Assembly (NCBI GenBank): GCA_015143295.1
Contig: CM026574.1
Coordinates: 15,192,938 to 15,256,937, forward strand
Origin: Tetracentron sinense
Lineage: Eukaryota > Streptophyta > Magnoliopsida > Trochodendrales > Trochodendraceae
DNA length: 64,000 nt
Reading direction: 5' to 3'
Below, piece after piece: positions 1-10,900 of this stretch. The notes beneath the pieces were generated by a model. The model made no database searches, was not told where the DNA came from, and saw nothing but the letters and a program-made list of their open reading frames with translations. Positions within the stretch are counted from its first letter, which is position 1, and every line of letters starts with the position of its first letter. Both the position numbers and the translations under genes were made by a program.

Positions 1-1611
1 GGTGGCGGACAGAAGCGAGTACGTGAAGAAGAGAGTGGTGGTCAGTTGTCTGAATCTGCTTTAAGGGTTCATAGAGGGTTTGGTGATTTCAGGACTTCAC
101 AGGGAGAATCATCATCAGGTGCACCAGGTTAGTTTCAAAACATTTCTTAATTTTCTAGTTTTAATATTGATTTATCCTCTTTCTCTCTACTTTTCTTTTG
201 ATTGGATTTTTCTCTCTGTATTTCATTTTTTTTTCCTATGATCATAATCTTCATATATATAATATATTGGATCTTTGTTTCTTACATACCTTAAAAAAAA
301 AAAAAAAATTTGAGTTTAGATGCTAAGATCATAGAAGTATTATGGGTTTTTATACTTATATGATCTGTGAGCATCTAAATTAACCCTTTTTTTAGTATGG
401 GATGTAAGAAACAAAGACAAAACTTCATATATAATTTCTCTATTTTTTTCTACTTTCTTATACTTATATACATATATTTATGTACTTTGATATGGGTTTT
501 CATACTTCTATGAGCTTAGCATCTAAATTCAGTTTTTAAAAAATGGATGCAAGAAAAAAAGATCAAATAAATTTTTTTAAAAATTTTCTCCATTTTCTTT
601 TGGTCTATTTTCCCCCTAATATTTAACTACTATGTATATAGGGTGTAATATTGCATGTAAGATATGAACAGTGTAAAATTATCTTCTTCATTGATCTTAT
701 GATCTCTACGACATAGATTTAAAACAGTTTTATGTCACCACCACCTTTTCAATTCCTTCCATTCCCTTTACAGCTTTACTAGAAGAGTACAAGAGGGTTC
801 TAGTACTCTTATGTGATCAATGAAGAACTCAGAACTAAATGTAGATATCCTTAAACCTTTTTTTTTTTTTTTTTCAATTTCATTTTCTATAGTAAAAGAA
901 GAAGTTCCAAGCATTACAAAGCCCACTACAGCAGCTACATCGAGTCCTCAAAATGAGAACATCTCTCATGGAGAAGGATTACCAGGAGAAAGGAAGAGAA
1001 GATACAGAGGAGTAAGACAAAGGCCATGGGGAAAATGGGCAGCCGAAATAAGAGACCCACATAAAGCTGCCAGAGTTTGGTTAGGCACATTCGAAACAGC
1101 TGAAGCTGCTGCAACAGCTTACGATGAAGCTGCTCTGAGATTCAGGGGAAACAGAGCAAAGCTTAACTTCCCGGAGAACGTCAGAATCCGGCCATCTCTG
1201 CCCGTTTCTCCGACGACCCAACTGGTCATTTCTGATTCTCCAACAACCCTTTTGCCTGTATCTCCATTAATGCCTCAACCATTCATTGATCAATCTCAAG
1301 CTACTCAGCAACTACAGAGCTCTGATATTACAAGGGATTATTTGGAGTATTCTCAGTTACTTCAAAGTTCGGGTGATTTTCAAAGACAGCCCACTAGTTT
1401 GTTAGAACAGATGTATTATTATTCATCATTGGGTTCTTCCTTTCAGGCTTCTTCTTCTTCTTCTCCTTCTTTACCTCTACCTCTGCCTTTTCCGAATCAG
1501 CCAAGGGGTTATTTCATGCCACCGGAAACTCAGGGTCAGAGTAGTAGATCAGATTTTCCGGCACCGTCGTGGACGGATTCTAGTCATTATCCTCCTAGTT
1601 CTTCTAGTTGA
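1..1611 (+). CDS. AP2/ERF-domain transcription factor (5' partial), two exons seen
   Basis: DNA-binding transcription factor of the ERF subfamily, expected in the nucleus on GCC-box-like promoters. Exons are <1..127 and 893..1611. The donor is CAG|GTTAGT at 127/128, and the acceptor is a pyrimidine-rich tract ending TATAG at 892. The split codon G+TA gives Val and keeps the frame. The visible protein is 281 residues. The first 42 ([14 protein letters not shown]...) are hydrophilic. One AP2 domain lies at about residues 80-137, with [25 protein letters not shown] and [19 protein letters not shown]. The Ala and Asp of WAAEIRD are the residues typical of ERF rather than DREB proteins. The tail is Ser/Pro/Gln-rich, with a Ser run before the stop and no EAR repression motif. 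An intron upstream of the AP2 domain and the overall layout recall ABR1/ERF110-113-type (group X) proteins, but that subgroup is an inference. An in-frame ATG at 820 lies inside the intron and is not the start. The real start is upstream of the window. Confidence 0.92.
128..892 (+). other. Intron of the ERF gene
   Basis: AT-rich 765-bp intron between the two visible ERF exons (GTTAGT...TATAG). It contains homopolymer A and T runs. Two similar stretches around 310-420 and 480-560 share the words 'tatgggttttyatactt' and 'gcatctaaatt', which suggests an old internal duplication. I see no gene in it. Confidence 0.8.
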
Positions 1612-1910
1612 TTTTGAATTCTTGTCTTTGTTAACTCGTTCTTCTTCCTTTTTTTAATTATTATTATATGTTATTGTCATTATTGTTTTATTGAGTGATG
1701 ATTAGCCTACCCCTCATTTGACCACATAATCATAATCAAATGTGTTCGCATTTTATCCCATTTAACTCTTTTAAGCTTACCAACTTAGAGTTAATATTTT
1801 TTTCTCAAAACAATGTCTAGTGTTGAGTGAATCTTAACCACAGTTATTGTTGGATGTGAAAAAAGGAGTGAGTTCAATGAGAACGTACATTTTGTTACTA
1901 TTTTATTTAA

Positions 1911-2232
1911 GAACTTTGCTACTGAGACCCCTTAGGGCCGAAATCACCGAGACCGTGCTCTAAGAATAAGGGATTTAAGGTGGGCTAATTTCATATGGTG
2001 GATCCCACCTGAAATCTCATGCTCTTATAGCATGGTCTTGGGCCTAAGGGGTCTTGGAAGCTTTATCCTTTATTTAAAGATAAAACTTTGGAGACCTTGA
2101 AGGGCGGAGACCATTCCGAGACCGTGTGTAATAACACGGAAAAATGAAAAAAGTGCATGGGATTAAAAAAAAATAGAATCCTTAGGCTGTTATGCACAGT
2201 CACCACCCTGAACAGTCTCAATAGCAAAGTTC
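1911..2232. mobile_element. Mutator-like MITE with 9-bp TSD
   Basis: A 322-bp non-coding element. The left end GAACTTTGCTACTGAGAC matches the inverted right end GTCTCAATAGCAAAGTTC at 17 of 18 positions. It is flanked by an exact 9-bp direct repeat TTTATTTAA (1902-1910 and 2233-2241). A 9-bp TSD is typical of the Mutator superfamily. It lies about 300 bp downstream of the ERF stop codon, between the convergent ERF and RPN5 genes. Confidence 0.82.
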
Positions 2233-2635
2233 TTTATTTAATGAAAAACCTTTCCCTACGTGTTTATTCATAAAGAGAAGAGCCTAGCCCAGTGCAATCC
2301 GTAGATACAAAAAAAAAATAGGAATATAAAACCCGAGATCATCAAAGAGAATGACCCGACACCTTATAGACTCTATACATTCAAACATGCCTAAGCCAAA
2401 AGGTCAACAAGAAATTTCTGAGTCATACTCTCACAATCCTCACTCTCACCTTTTTCAATAATAAAAGAAATTGTTACTGTGGGCCATAATTAAAAAAAAA
2501 AGTGAGTGCGGAACAAATCAAATTCTGAAACTTTCAAATTTTGAGATGATCTTGAACAAGAAATAAACCAATTTCAATATTGGTGTCTTTGTATTTTAAT
2601 TTTATAATTATAAATTTAATTTTAAAAAAAAATTA

Positions 2636-2834
2636 CAAAAGAAGGCACACGGGTTGGCCCAGGCACAATCCATTAGCACGGCATGACATGGGCCCATCAT
2701 GGGCCATGCCAATGGGCCGTGTCTGGCCCTCCATATTTTGTTAATGGGTCGGCACGATACATTTAATTAGGTGGGCCTGCACGACACGAAGCACGAATGG
2801 ACTGTCCATCTGGCCCGGCCCGTTTGACAGCTCT
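2636..2834. mobile_element. GC-richer hAT-type MITE fragment
   Basis: A block rich in GGGCC and GCACGA words inside AT-rich DNA. Its right end GGCCCGTTTGACAGCTCT reads, on the other strand, as AGAGCTGTCAAACGGGCC, a common plant MITE terminus. The left end is not clearly defined, so this is probably a truncated copy. Confidence 0.5.
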
Positions 2835-2932
2835 ACTCATTAGTAAGCTTCCCTCTATATATCATTCTACTAATAAAAGTATAAGAAGTAACCTAAATTT
2901 TATGTTGACATAATTAACCTTCACCTTATTTT

Positions 2933-3003
2933 ATTGTTGATAAAGTAAACATTGTATTAATAAATAATTATTGTTGATAAAGTAAACATTGTATTAATAA
3001 ATA
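2933..3003. repeat. Tandem duplication of about 36 bp
   Basis: Two head-to-tail, nearly identical copies of an AT-rich unit beginning TTGTTGATAAAGTAAACA and ending in TATTAATAAATA. The unit is duplicated once only. Confidence 0.85.
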
Positions 3004-4568
3004 AATAGAGAAGTTTATGACTAATTTTTATAATGGTTCTTAGGGATAGTATGGTCATTACAAATTTCATTAATGGCATTCTATGTAAATAATGAACAAA
3101 TTAGAATTCTATTAATAGTATCCTATTTAAATTAGAATTTTATTTACATGTATAGTATATACACGTGATGAGAAAACTTCATTATATTTAGTCTTTAGAT
3201 ATACACGTGAATTTAGAAGGTTTGTTGTTCACAAACGTCTCCTTACTAGCTAGGCAATCTCCATATCCTATGGAGGACTCTTAAGTGAAAGTCATCTTCC
3301 TATTGAAGCATGTTTATGGTGAAGATTTCTTTTAAGGGTTCTGGGAATTAAAAACTCATTTTCTATTAAGTGCGATGATGTGTTCTTCTCGCCCCTAAAA
3401 TAGAGTGCTTCGTACGATGACCTTCTTGGGAATTTCGGTAATACGGATACGGAATCAAAGAATTCAAGCAGAAAGGGATCAGAGAAGAAGATAAAGATAT
3501 GTATGATTTTATTGATTTGATAACAGGGTTTGATGAAAGTAGTCCTTTATGGGTTTTTTCTTCTCTTGTATACCATGATTATATCTCGGAATATGACGAG
3601 ATCACATCCAAGTTTATCTAGGAGTGAAGTGACTAAGGTACGTTCCGGAGTCCCGTGGCCTCTGTGACTGCATGATAAGGTGCATGAACTGTATATGTAT
3701 ATATATATTTTTTTTTTTTATTTTTTTTTATTTTTTGGGGTCTTAGCACTCTTATATATATTATTTTTATAATAAACAATTATGTTTTATTAAAAAAAAA
3801 ATACATGCAAAGCACATGCACATTTACTAGTGTGTCTATATATATATATATATAAAAGAGAATGCTAGCCCTACTCATCTTTGTGGTGAGAGAATACTTT
3901 AAAGGTGGCAGAATGGATTGGTGGAGACCGAGAGTAGGGTTGGATGAGGTCTAAATTCTCCGTTAAAGCATTGAAATTATTAAGAATAATATGTACTTAA
4001 AATTGAAAACGTGGTTGGTTTAAGTTGAGAGTATTTTTTTGGTTCCAGATATACGTTTAGGCCGGAAGTAGGGTTAATTAGTACTCCTCTCTTTATAAAA
4101 TTGGGTTAGACATCACATAGCGTACAATTTTTTTTGGTTCAACCGGGAAAGAATGGATCAGGTCGAAGATCATTACGAGTTTACCACAAATCTTTGTTTC
4201 CATTATTTTTTTAGGGTTCCATTTTTTCAGATTACGTGCGATTGAAGTTCACGTCTCTCTTACGACGTGGCTGTAGACGTGACGATCAAATCTAAAAACG
4301 CATGAGCCACGTGTTGAATAGTTCCGTGATAGACGTTGAGGAAACGTCACTAGCATAGATTTGCTAGGGTGGGTGTGTACAGCTTTACAACCAAAGTGCA
4401 CGTGTGTTGTTATCGAAAGTGGTAAAATAAAGTACTCTTTGTCTTGGCATTAGAGCGGTAGGTTTGTTTTGGGTAAGGGAACTCGACAACATGCTTAGGT
4501 CAGGGCGGTTCTCTCTAGGTACAGTCCTTCCGGAACATAGATGAAATAGATCGAATCACAACCATTCG
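3004..4568. other. Intergenic DNA without a recognisable gene
   Basis: AT-rich intergenic DNA between the convergent ERF and RPN5 genes. It contains T-rich runs near 3700-3730, a (TA)n tract at about 3838-3855, and a cluster of ACGT words (separate entry). No ORF longer than about 60 codons shows domain-like composition. Confidence 0.6.
4234..4404. promoter_or_regulatory. Cluster of eight ACGT cores, two of them CACGTG G-boxes
   Basis: ACGT occurs at 4234, 4251, 4265, 4277, 4309, 4333, 4344 and 4400. Those at 4309 and 4400 sit in CACGTG, and others read GACGTGG or TGACG. bZIP and bHLH factors bind such cores, and clusters of them are typical of ABA- or light-responsive promoters. No gene start is recognisable nearby, so function is unproven. 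The cluster lies downstream of both neighbouring genes. Confidence 0.3.
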
Positions 4569-4807
4569 CGATTGAACTCAGGGAGAGTTCAATCGCACCC
4601 ACTGGTCAACATGTGTTTTTTTTTAACCCCTATTAACCGTTGTTAAAATTCATTCCCTAAGGTTAATTTTTTATAAACATTTTTAAAAAAAACTAAGATT
4701 TGATTGTTGAACCTAAGGGCTAGAGAATCTTAACCATGATTAATAAGGGTTAAAAAAGATGTGTTAGCCTATGGGTACAATTGAACTTTCCCTTAGTTCA
4801 ATCACGA
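4569..4807. mobile_element. Fold-back MITE, member of the dispersed 'TTAACCATGGTTAAG' family
   Basis: Nearly the whole 240-bp segment is an inverted repeat. The ends are GATTGAACTCAGGGA and its complement TCCCTTAGTTCAATC. The arms continue through the core words TTAACCGTTGTTA / TAACCATGATTAA and CCTAAGGTT / AACCTAAGG, with an A/T-rich loop. It is the most complete fold-back copy of the family described at 50672..50905 and 60215..60730. Confidence 0.65.
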
Positions 4808-6785
4808 TTGACTTAGATTTGATCTCCAGATGAAATTCTAGCCTTAGACGCTATCTTTCAGAGTGGCATGTGTCGCTACTTCTTCCTCTAGAGGAAGAAA
4901 AGGGAGAGAGATTAGATCCGTCAGGGTTTGATGTCCCCGGGACTGATCGATAAGTGTCGCTATTTTTCCCTGATATTTTTACAATGAGTGAAGTTAAAGG
5001 TGACAATTGACCAATTTTAAGCTTGAATTTTGGTGATTTTTGAATAAGTTCAGCCCAAAGCTCAACACATTTACAAAAGCTTAGAAGCTTGAAGCATTAT
5101 TCTTTTTCTCGGACATTCCTTACTCAGCTAAAATAAAAATCAACACATACCTTGCTTTTCACTGTTAGCTTAAGAATCGGCATAAACCATAAATTCATTC
5201 TTTGGAAATTTTGTTTTCTTAGTCGATTGAAGGATAACAACATCAGATGTTGCACCCACAAGTGAGTTTAAAAAGAAATTTTGAAATGTCTAATTGAGGC
5301 TAGACTCTTACCCTAAAAATTGTTTTCTTGACAGTATTTTACCAACAATGAGAATTTGGAATCTGAACAACCAAATCTTAACTGAACAACCAAATCTTAA
5401 CCATAAATACAGCCAATGTGATTTTCTAAAACTTAAGAAGGGGAGAGCGCATCAACCTAAGTGATTAATGTAGATGTGTTAGAGCGAAAAGGTGGTTTTG
5501 GAGCTCAGATTTTAAAAGGAGCTATAAGAAAAACCTAATCTTAAAGCGCTTTGTTTTTACTTTTTACAAAATGTTAAAGATTTCAAAGTAATAGCATTTT
5601 AGGGTTTGCTGCCTTTGCACCGAATCCCTTTCCGTCCTTCCAACCTTTGCATGGAACACGTGGCAAGTATTCCTAATGGATCCCACTAATGGGGTGACCA
5701 TGACCTTCTGATTAGATTTGTCATCTCCTCTTTCCCTATGTGTTAAAATTTGATTGGAGTGGTCAGCTTGGAAGAGGACCTTGCGGTCCTCGTAATCAGA
5801 ACTCAAAATTGGATGGTTTAATTTAAGCCCAAGAAGTCCTACTCCTTGGTGGACTATCAGGAAAGAGGTTGGTTCATATGATAATGTACTACACGTGGGT
5901 CGGCAACGGTTAGGCCCCGGGTCGAATCAAATCAAAATGTACAGCAACCCTTCACTTTCAGGTACCGATCAGATTCTAACGGGGGTTGCTTCAGACCAAC
6001 CAAAAAGAACCCTAGATTTTCTTCTTTTGACGATGGTATACAACTTTCAATGCCAACCCTATTCTGTGGGATGGACTGTTAACCTAAGACTTGACTACAG
6101 GTGATGGTTACGGATTCAGGATCCACCATTTTGTTCATATCTGCAACTTTCTAAATCAGTTACCATACACACGGACTTATGAGGCTAAATCCAACTCATC
6201 TATGAGCCTATCGGAATCGTACAAAACATGAAAGTCTACATCTTCTAGCGAAGGATGTGGGACTAAATCGGTTATACCCACCGTCCAAAGGGTAAGTACC
6301 ACTCACTTCGCTTTTTTTAGTTTAAGTCTCAATTCTAAATCATGTTGGAGTACATGGTTTGAGACCAGTATACTGCTGCTGCTTGAAGAAAGATCTAATT
6401 TTCGGAAACATTTTCCCTCAGACAAATAAAAACCTAGAGCAATAGTACCCTCCTCACCTTAACAGAGCCCCTTTGAACTATGGTTAACAAATTTTCACTT
6501 GTGGTTACTTTTTTTGGGAAAATGTTTGGCAAACTAGCAGAATGCCAGTCCTCGTTAATCCACATCCCCCTTTTCTGGCTTTGTCAACACGGTCCGCGCA
6601 GTATGGAAGATTAGTCCACTCTGCAAAGCTCAAGCTCTGCCTCTTCTCTCTTGATGGAATATAACAATACCCAAGCTCCAGCTTTGGTTGCGGTGCTCGC
6701 AGAATGTATCACCCCTAGGGTTCATCCATTTAACATTGATTTTTAGAAAAACTAAACTAAATAAATAAATTGATTAAATTTAACC
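4808..6785. other. Intergenic DNA without a recognisable gene
   Basis: About 2 kb of low-complexity to average sequence. Two short reading frames (5564..5806 - and 5895..6104 +) have no recognisable motif, no splice context and no composition bias, so I treat them as chance. Short G/C-rich islands near 5900-5920 remain unexplained. Confidence 0.55.
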
Positions 6786-7041
6786 CAGTGTTATCAGAAT
6801 CGGACCGGGCATCAAACCGGTAGATTGGCCGGTTCCCGATTCCACTGGTCCGGTTCGACTGTGTACTTTTTACACACAAAAAAAAACCATTTTTTAAAAT
6901 TTTTCCCTAATTTTTTCCCGATTCCGGCTGGTTCTGGCCAGTTTTAACCAGTTCTCAAAGAGTACCGGTTTTCAGGGTTTTGGGAACCGACAAGGGGGCC
7001 GGTTCCCAATTCAACCGGCCGGTCTGGTTCTGACAACACTG
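6786..7041. mobile_element. hAT-like MITE rich in CCGGTT
   Basis: A 256-bp element with inverted ends CAGTGTTATCAGAATCGGAC and, on the other strand at the right, CAGTGTTGTCAGAACCAGAC. It is flanked by near-identical 8-bp sequences ATTTAACC (6778-6785) and ATTTAATC (7042-7049). The interior is rich in GGTTCCCGATTCC-type repeats. The 8-bp TSD suggests hAT. Confidence 0.75.
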
Positions 7042-7049
7042 ATTTAATC

Positions 7050-7952
7050 ACATTTAAAAGGGGGCGAAATGAAAGGCATTTGGCTAGGTAACCAAATTCA
7101 AGGTCGGGCTCTTTTTTCCTTCAAAACACCAAGGTTAGATGCTTTAACCCTATATGGGGTAGTGAATCCACAGTTAAAGTGAGTGAAAAAGGGGTCATGT
7201 GGCACGAAAAGGGCACGAGACAGTAAATCACCTTATCAGAGGTCACGTGGCACAAAAAAAGGCGCAAGACAGTAAATCACCTCATCCGGCCAAGACGGTG
7301 ATTATTTTTCATAATACTAAATGGCAGAAAGTACCATCCAAATAACCAATCACGCTTCAAATCAATGGTAAAAAAAAATAAACATAAAGATCTGCAAGCT
7401 GTTCGAGTTCTATCCCATATGATTAGAGGCACAAGACAACATCAAAAACTACCAATTTGGAGGAAATTATGAGAATCGGTCCACCAACACAAAACCCATC
7501 TCAGTCCACGGTTGGATGACAAAAACCGGTAGTAGTCTTCAACGAAGCTAAAAGAGAATAGATAAAACAATAATCTATGAAACAATGAAACCTGTTTTGA
7601 TCATTTGTGGTTAGGCAGAGGCAATGTGTATATGTTTTTGTAGTATACAAACATTCTTAAATTCATTTCAGTTTGGAAGAGGAATATGGAGTTTTCTATC
7701 TTTCACCACAGCCACTGCAGTAATTGACCAACAAAAGAAGGAATTTTTGAAAAACTAATAATGCTTGCCTGATCAACCACGCAAATGAAGAGTATTTGTA
7801 ATGCCGATCATAACCACTTGGTCGAAAAAATGCATAGTATCAGATTCAACCTGCAAAACAATGGATCAAACGAAGCATTATTATCTAAAATAAAGTTGCT
7901 TACACAGAAAGAGGAGACAGAGGTTCTACTTGCCATCCGTAGAATCATTTGT
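7050..7952 (-). other. Downstream flank and probable 3' UTR of RPN5
   Basis: Sequence immediately 3' of the RPN5 stop codon on the minus strand. I see no canonical AATAAA that fixes the cleavage site, so the UTR end is not defined. The reading frame at 7785..8021 + overlaps the terminal RPN5 exon antisense and is not a gene. Confidence 0.5.
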
Positions 7953-10900
7953 TTATATTTTCAGAGCAGCTTTGTGAACCATGGTTTCCTTGTGGATTTG
8001 GTGACAACTTTTCTCAACTAGTTCAAGCAGCTTCTCCAAGTTCATTGCCCACGAGTTGAGAATGTCATTGCTGTCCTTTGCAGTTTGGAAGCAGACTATC
8101 TCCATCGGTCGGTCAATCTTTGCCACCAGTGACTTGGAGACAACCATATCTGAAAGGTGCTTCTCAGTTTCCTGAAATGGAAAGAGATACTAAAATAAAT
8201 CAAAGTGTTGTGGAACTATTCACGATGCCACGGACAGAAAATGGATTGGACTATACATTGTATGTTGTAAGTTTTTTTAGCTCTCCGACTCTGACTGATG
8301 TTATGTAAATGTCAATTTTGAGATTCAAAGTAGATATTACAGATCTGGCATCACCTTGACAAAGTAAATATATTTCAACATATGCCAGACACGAAAAGGA
8401 TGTATTGCAGTTATGTAGGTAAGCTTGCTGCCACAAAATATTTCAAATTTTGTAAACATTGCATTTGTACTGATTGTCATGCCAATCGACTGTCGTGCCA
8501 CCCCTTCCCAATAAACTAGGCTAACAGATCACAGTTACAATAGCAGACATATTTCTAACAGTAGATCCTATAGGATATAATCCCCATAGTGCAAGTTTAG
8601 AAAATTATAATTTAAAGGATTAAAAAAATCTTCAATGAAGGTCTCCACAGACATATATTACAAATCAAGAGAGGAACTTGGGGCAGAGATCCCATTCAAA
8701 GGAGAAACATCAATCGTGAAAAAGCTGCTCCCAGCTGATCAGAGTTAATAAAATTGTACTGCTATAAAAACAAGTGAATTTTCAAGAGGTTTTCTTTTTC
8801 CTTTTCTTTCCAAAACTTTCTATTGATCTACGCACCCTCTAAGAGTAATTTAAATCCATAGGAATTTTTTTTTTTTTGGAGTAATGTGCTAAAATTTATA
8901 GGTTTTCAAGTCTTTATAAAATTATTTTCCATATTTGAAATCCATAAATTCATTGACTTATTATATACTTATCTTCAGTGAATTAATATATAATCTTTAT
9001 ACAATTACTAAAATTAATAAGAAAAAACCATTCTATAGTTGAAATCTTATTTTGCGCGGATTCTTTAAGACAACAAGTGTGCCCCGTGTAGAGACGGACA
9101 TGCTTGTCGTGACTCATATCTACAAGAATCCATGTATTTTGGACTAGGATGGATACAGACACGCTTGATACCCATAAACTCTTAGTGTTCATTGCACAAA
9201 AAAGACGTACAACTGCATATAATTACCAAAAATTTTAATAAATTCTTTCTAACTCTTATCGTTAGCAAAGAGAAGCGGGTAGGAAAAAGAGAGGAAGAAT
9301 CGGAATCCAATTGCTTTCAACAACAAAAACAACACCCCAAAAAACAGAAAAAAAATATGAAAGATTACCGATCTTGCAACATAAAAGAAATGGGGGATAT
9401 GTATATATATATATAGAAAATCATTCTCTAGGGATAAGCTTCAAACATTATAGAAATGCGCTTCGAAAACTCGAATTATTGAAGTTTGAAAGAGATCAAG
9501 GGATAAACTTCGAACATTATTCTCTACAGACACTTCATGTAGGGCTGTAAAGGGATACGGATATTATCCATATCCGAATCCGTTTAGTCGGATAATTATC
9601 CGAAAAGGTATCTGGAGGAACGAATTCGGATAGTAAAATACTATCCATTTATAATCAAATACAGATTCGGATACTAGTATATCTGATTTGATAAAAATTT
9701 ATAAAATTAATATAACCTTTAAAATATATATTTTAAATAAAAATTTACATATTTTTAAATATTAATTTAAATTTTTTAATATTTTTTTAAATAATCGGAT
9801 AATAGCCGAATCTGGATATGTCGGATACGGATATCATATTTCACTATCCGCTGGATATTTATTCGGATTAGGATATCCGGATATATAATCGGATACGAAT
9901 TCGGATATACCACTATCCACTCCGTTTACAGCCCTAACTTCAAGAGTCATTTTCCCATCATCAAGACATTGAGGTCTTTATTTCATTAGAAAATTAAGAT
10001 TTTAAATTAATCTTCTTTGAGATTAGCAATAATTTTAGAATTAATACCTGTTTATCACTTCATTAATTCATTTACTTTCATTTATGTCTTATTTATATTG
10101 TTTGATGTACTGCAGTTTGTAATATATTACTTATGCCTTGTTTGGATACACTTCTCTAGAAGAAATTTCGAGAGAAGTAACATCTGAAAAAGTTTGCAAG
10201 TCATTTTGAGAGCAAAAGACTAGTTTGCAAACTTGAGATTACTTTTTAACCCCCAACTTTACCAAACGTGAGCCAATGCGAGCGTGTAGTGTGACTTCCC
10301 GCAAAAGTAGAAACCTCAACTTCCCACGGAAGTCAACCCCTACCAGCTTCCCTTAATGGTCAGTTTTTTTTAGACTATTTCTGACTTCTGCGAGAAGTAA
10401 AAAATGAACGACAAACAAAACCCAATTTTTATGAAAACACATAGTATTAGGGGTAAATTACACTAACCTCCTCTCTTGTTTATGAAATTACATTGCCCTC
10501 CCCTTTGCTTTAGTTGTCAGTAACAAATTCCTCATTCTAATAGTATGTCGTTACTGACATGGAAGGATTTTGATAATGTCATGGTTTAAACATTTTAAAA
10601 TACCCAAATTACCCTTCCCTAAACCCCTCTAAAGAGATTGTATTTAGTAAGGGCATAAAATTAATTTCATACTCTTACTTATCCTTACCATAGTTGTTAA
10701 ATCCTTGCGATTTGCGATTTAAATCCTACGATTCGATTCAAATCCCAAGCAAAATGATTCAAATCGGAGATATGGGTAAATCTCATTTGATTTGCGCTTC
10801 TGATTACGATTTGCGATTCAAATCGTATGATTCGAGCGATTCGAACACGAAACTCCTTTTACGGACCAATACTTAAAGAATATTTTTTATTCTTTGATTT

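Noticed and set aside
820-892. Upstream ATG-initiated extension of the ERF exon 2 reading frame
   Set aside because: It reads through a poly-T tract encoding a Phe run. It lies in an intron with a good TATAG acceptor at 892, and exon 1 at 1-127 joins in frame.
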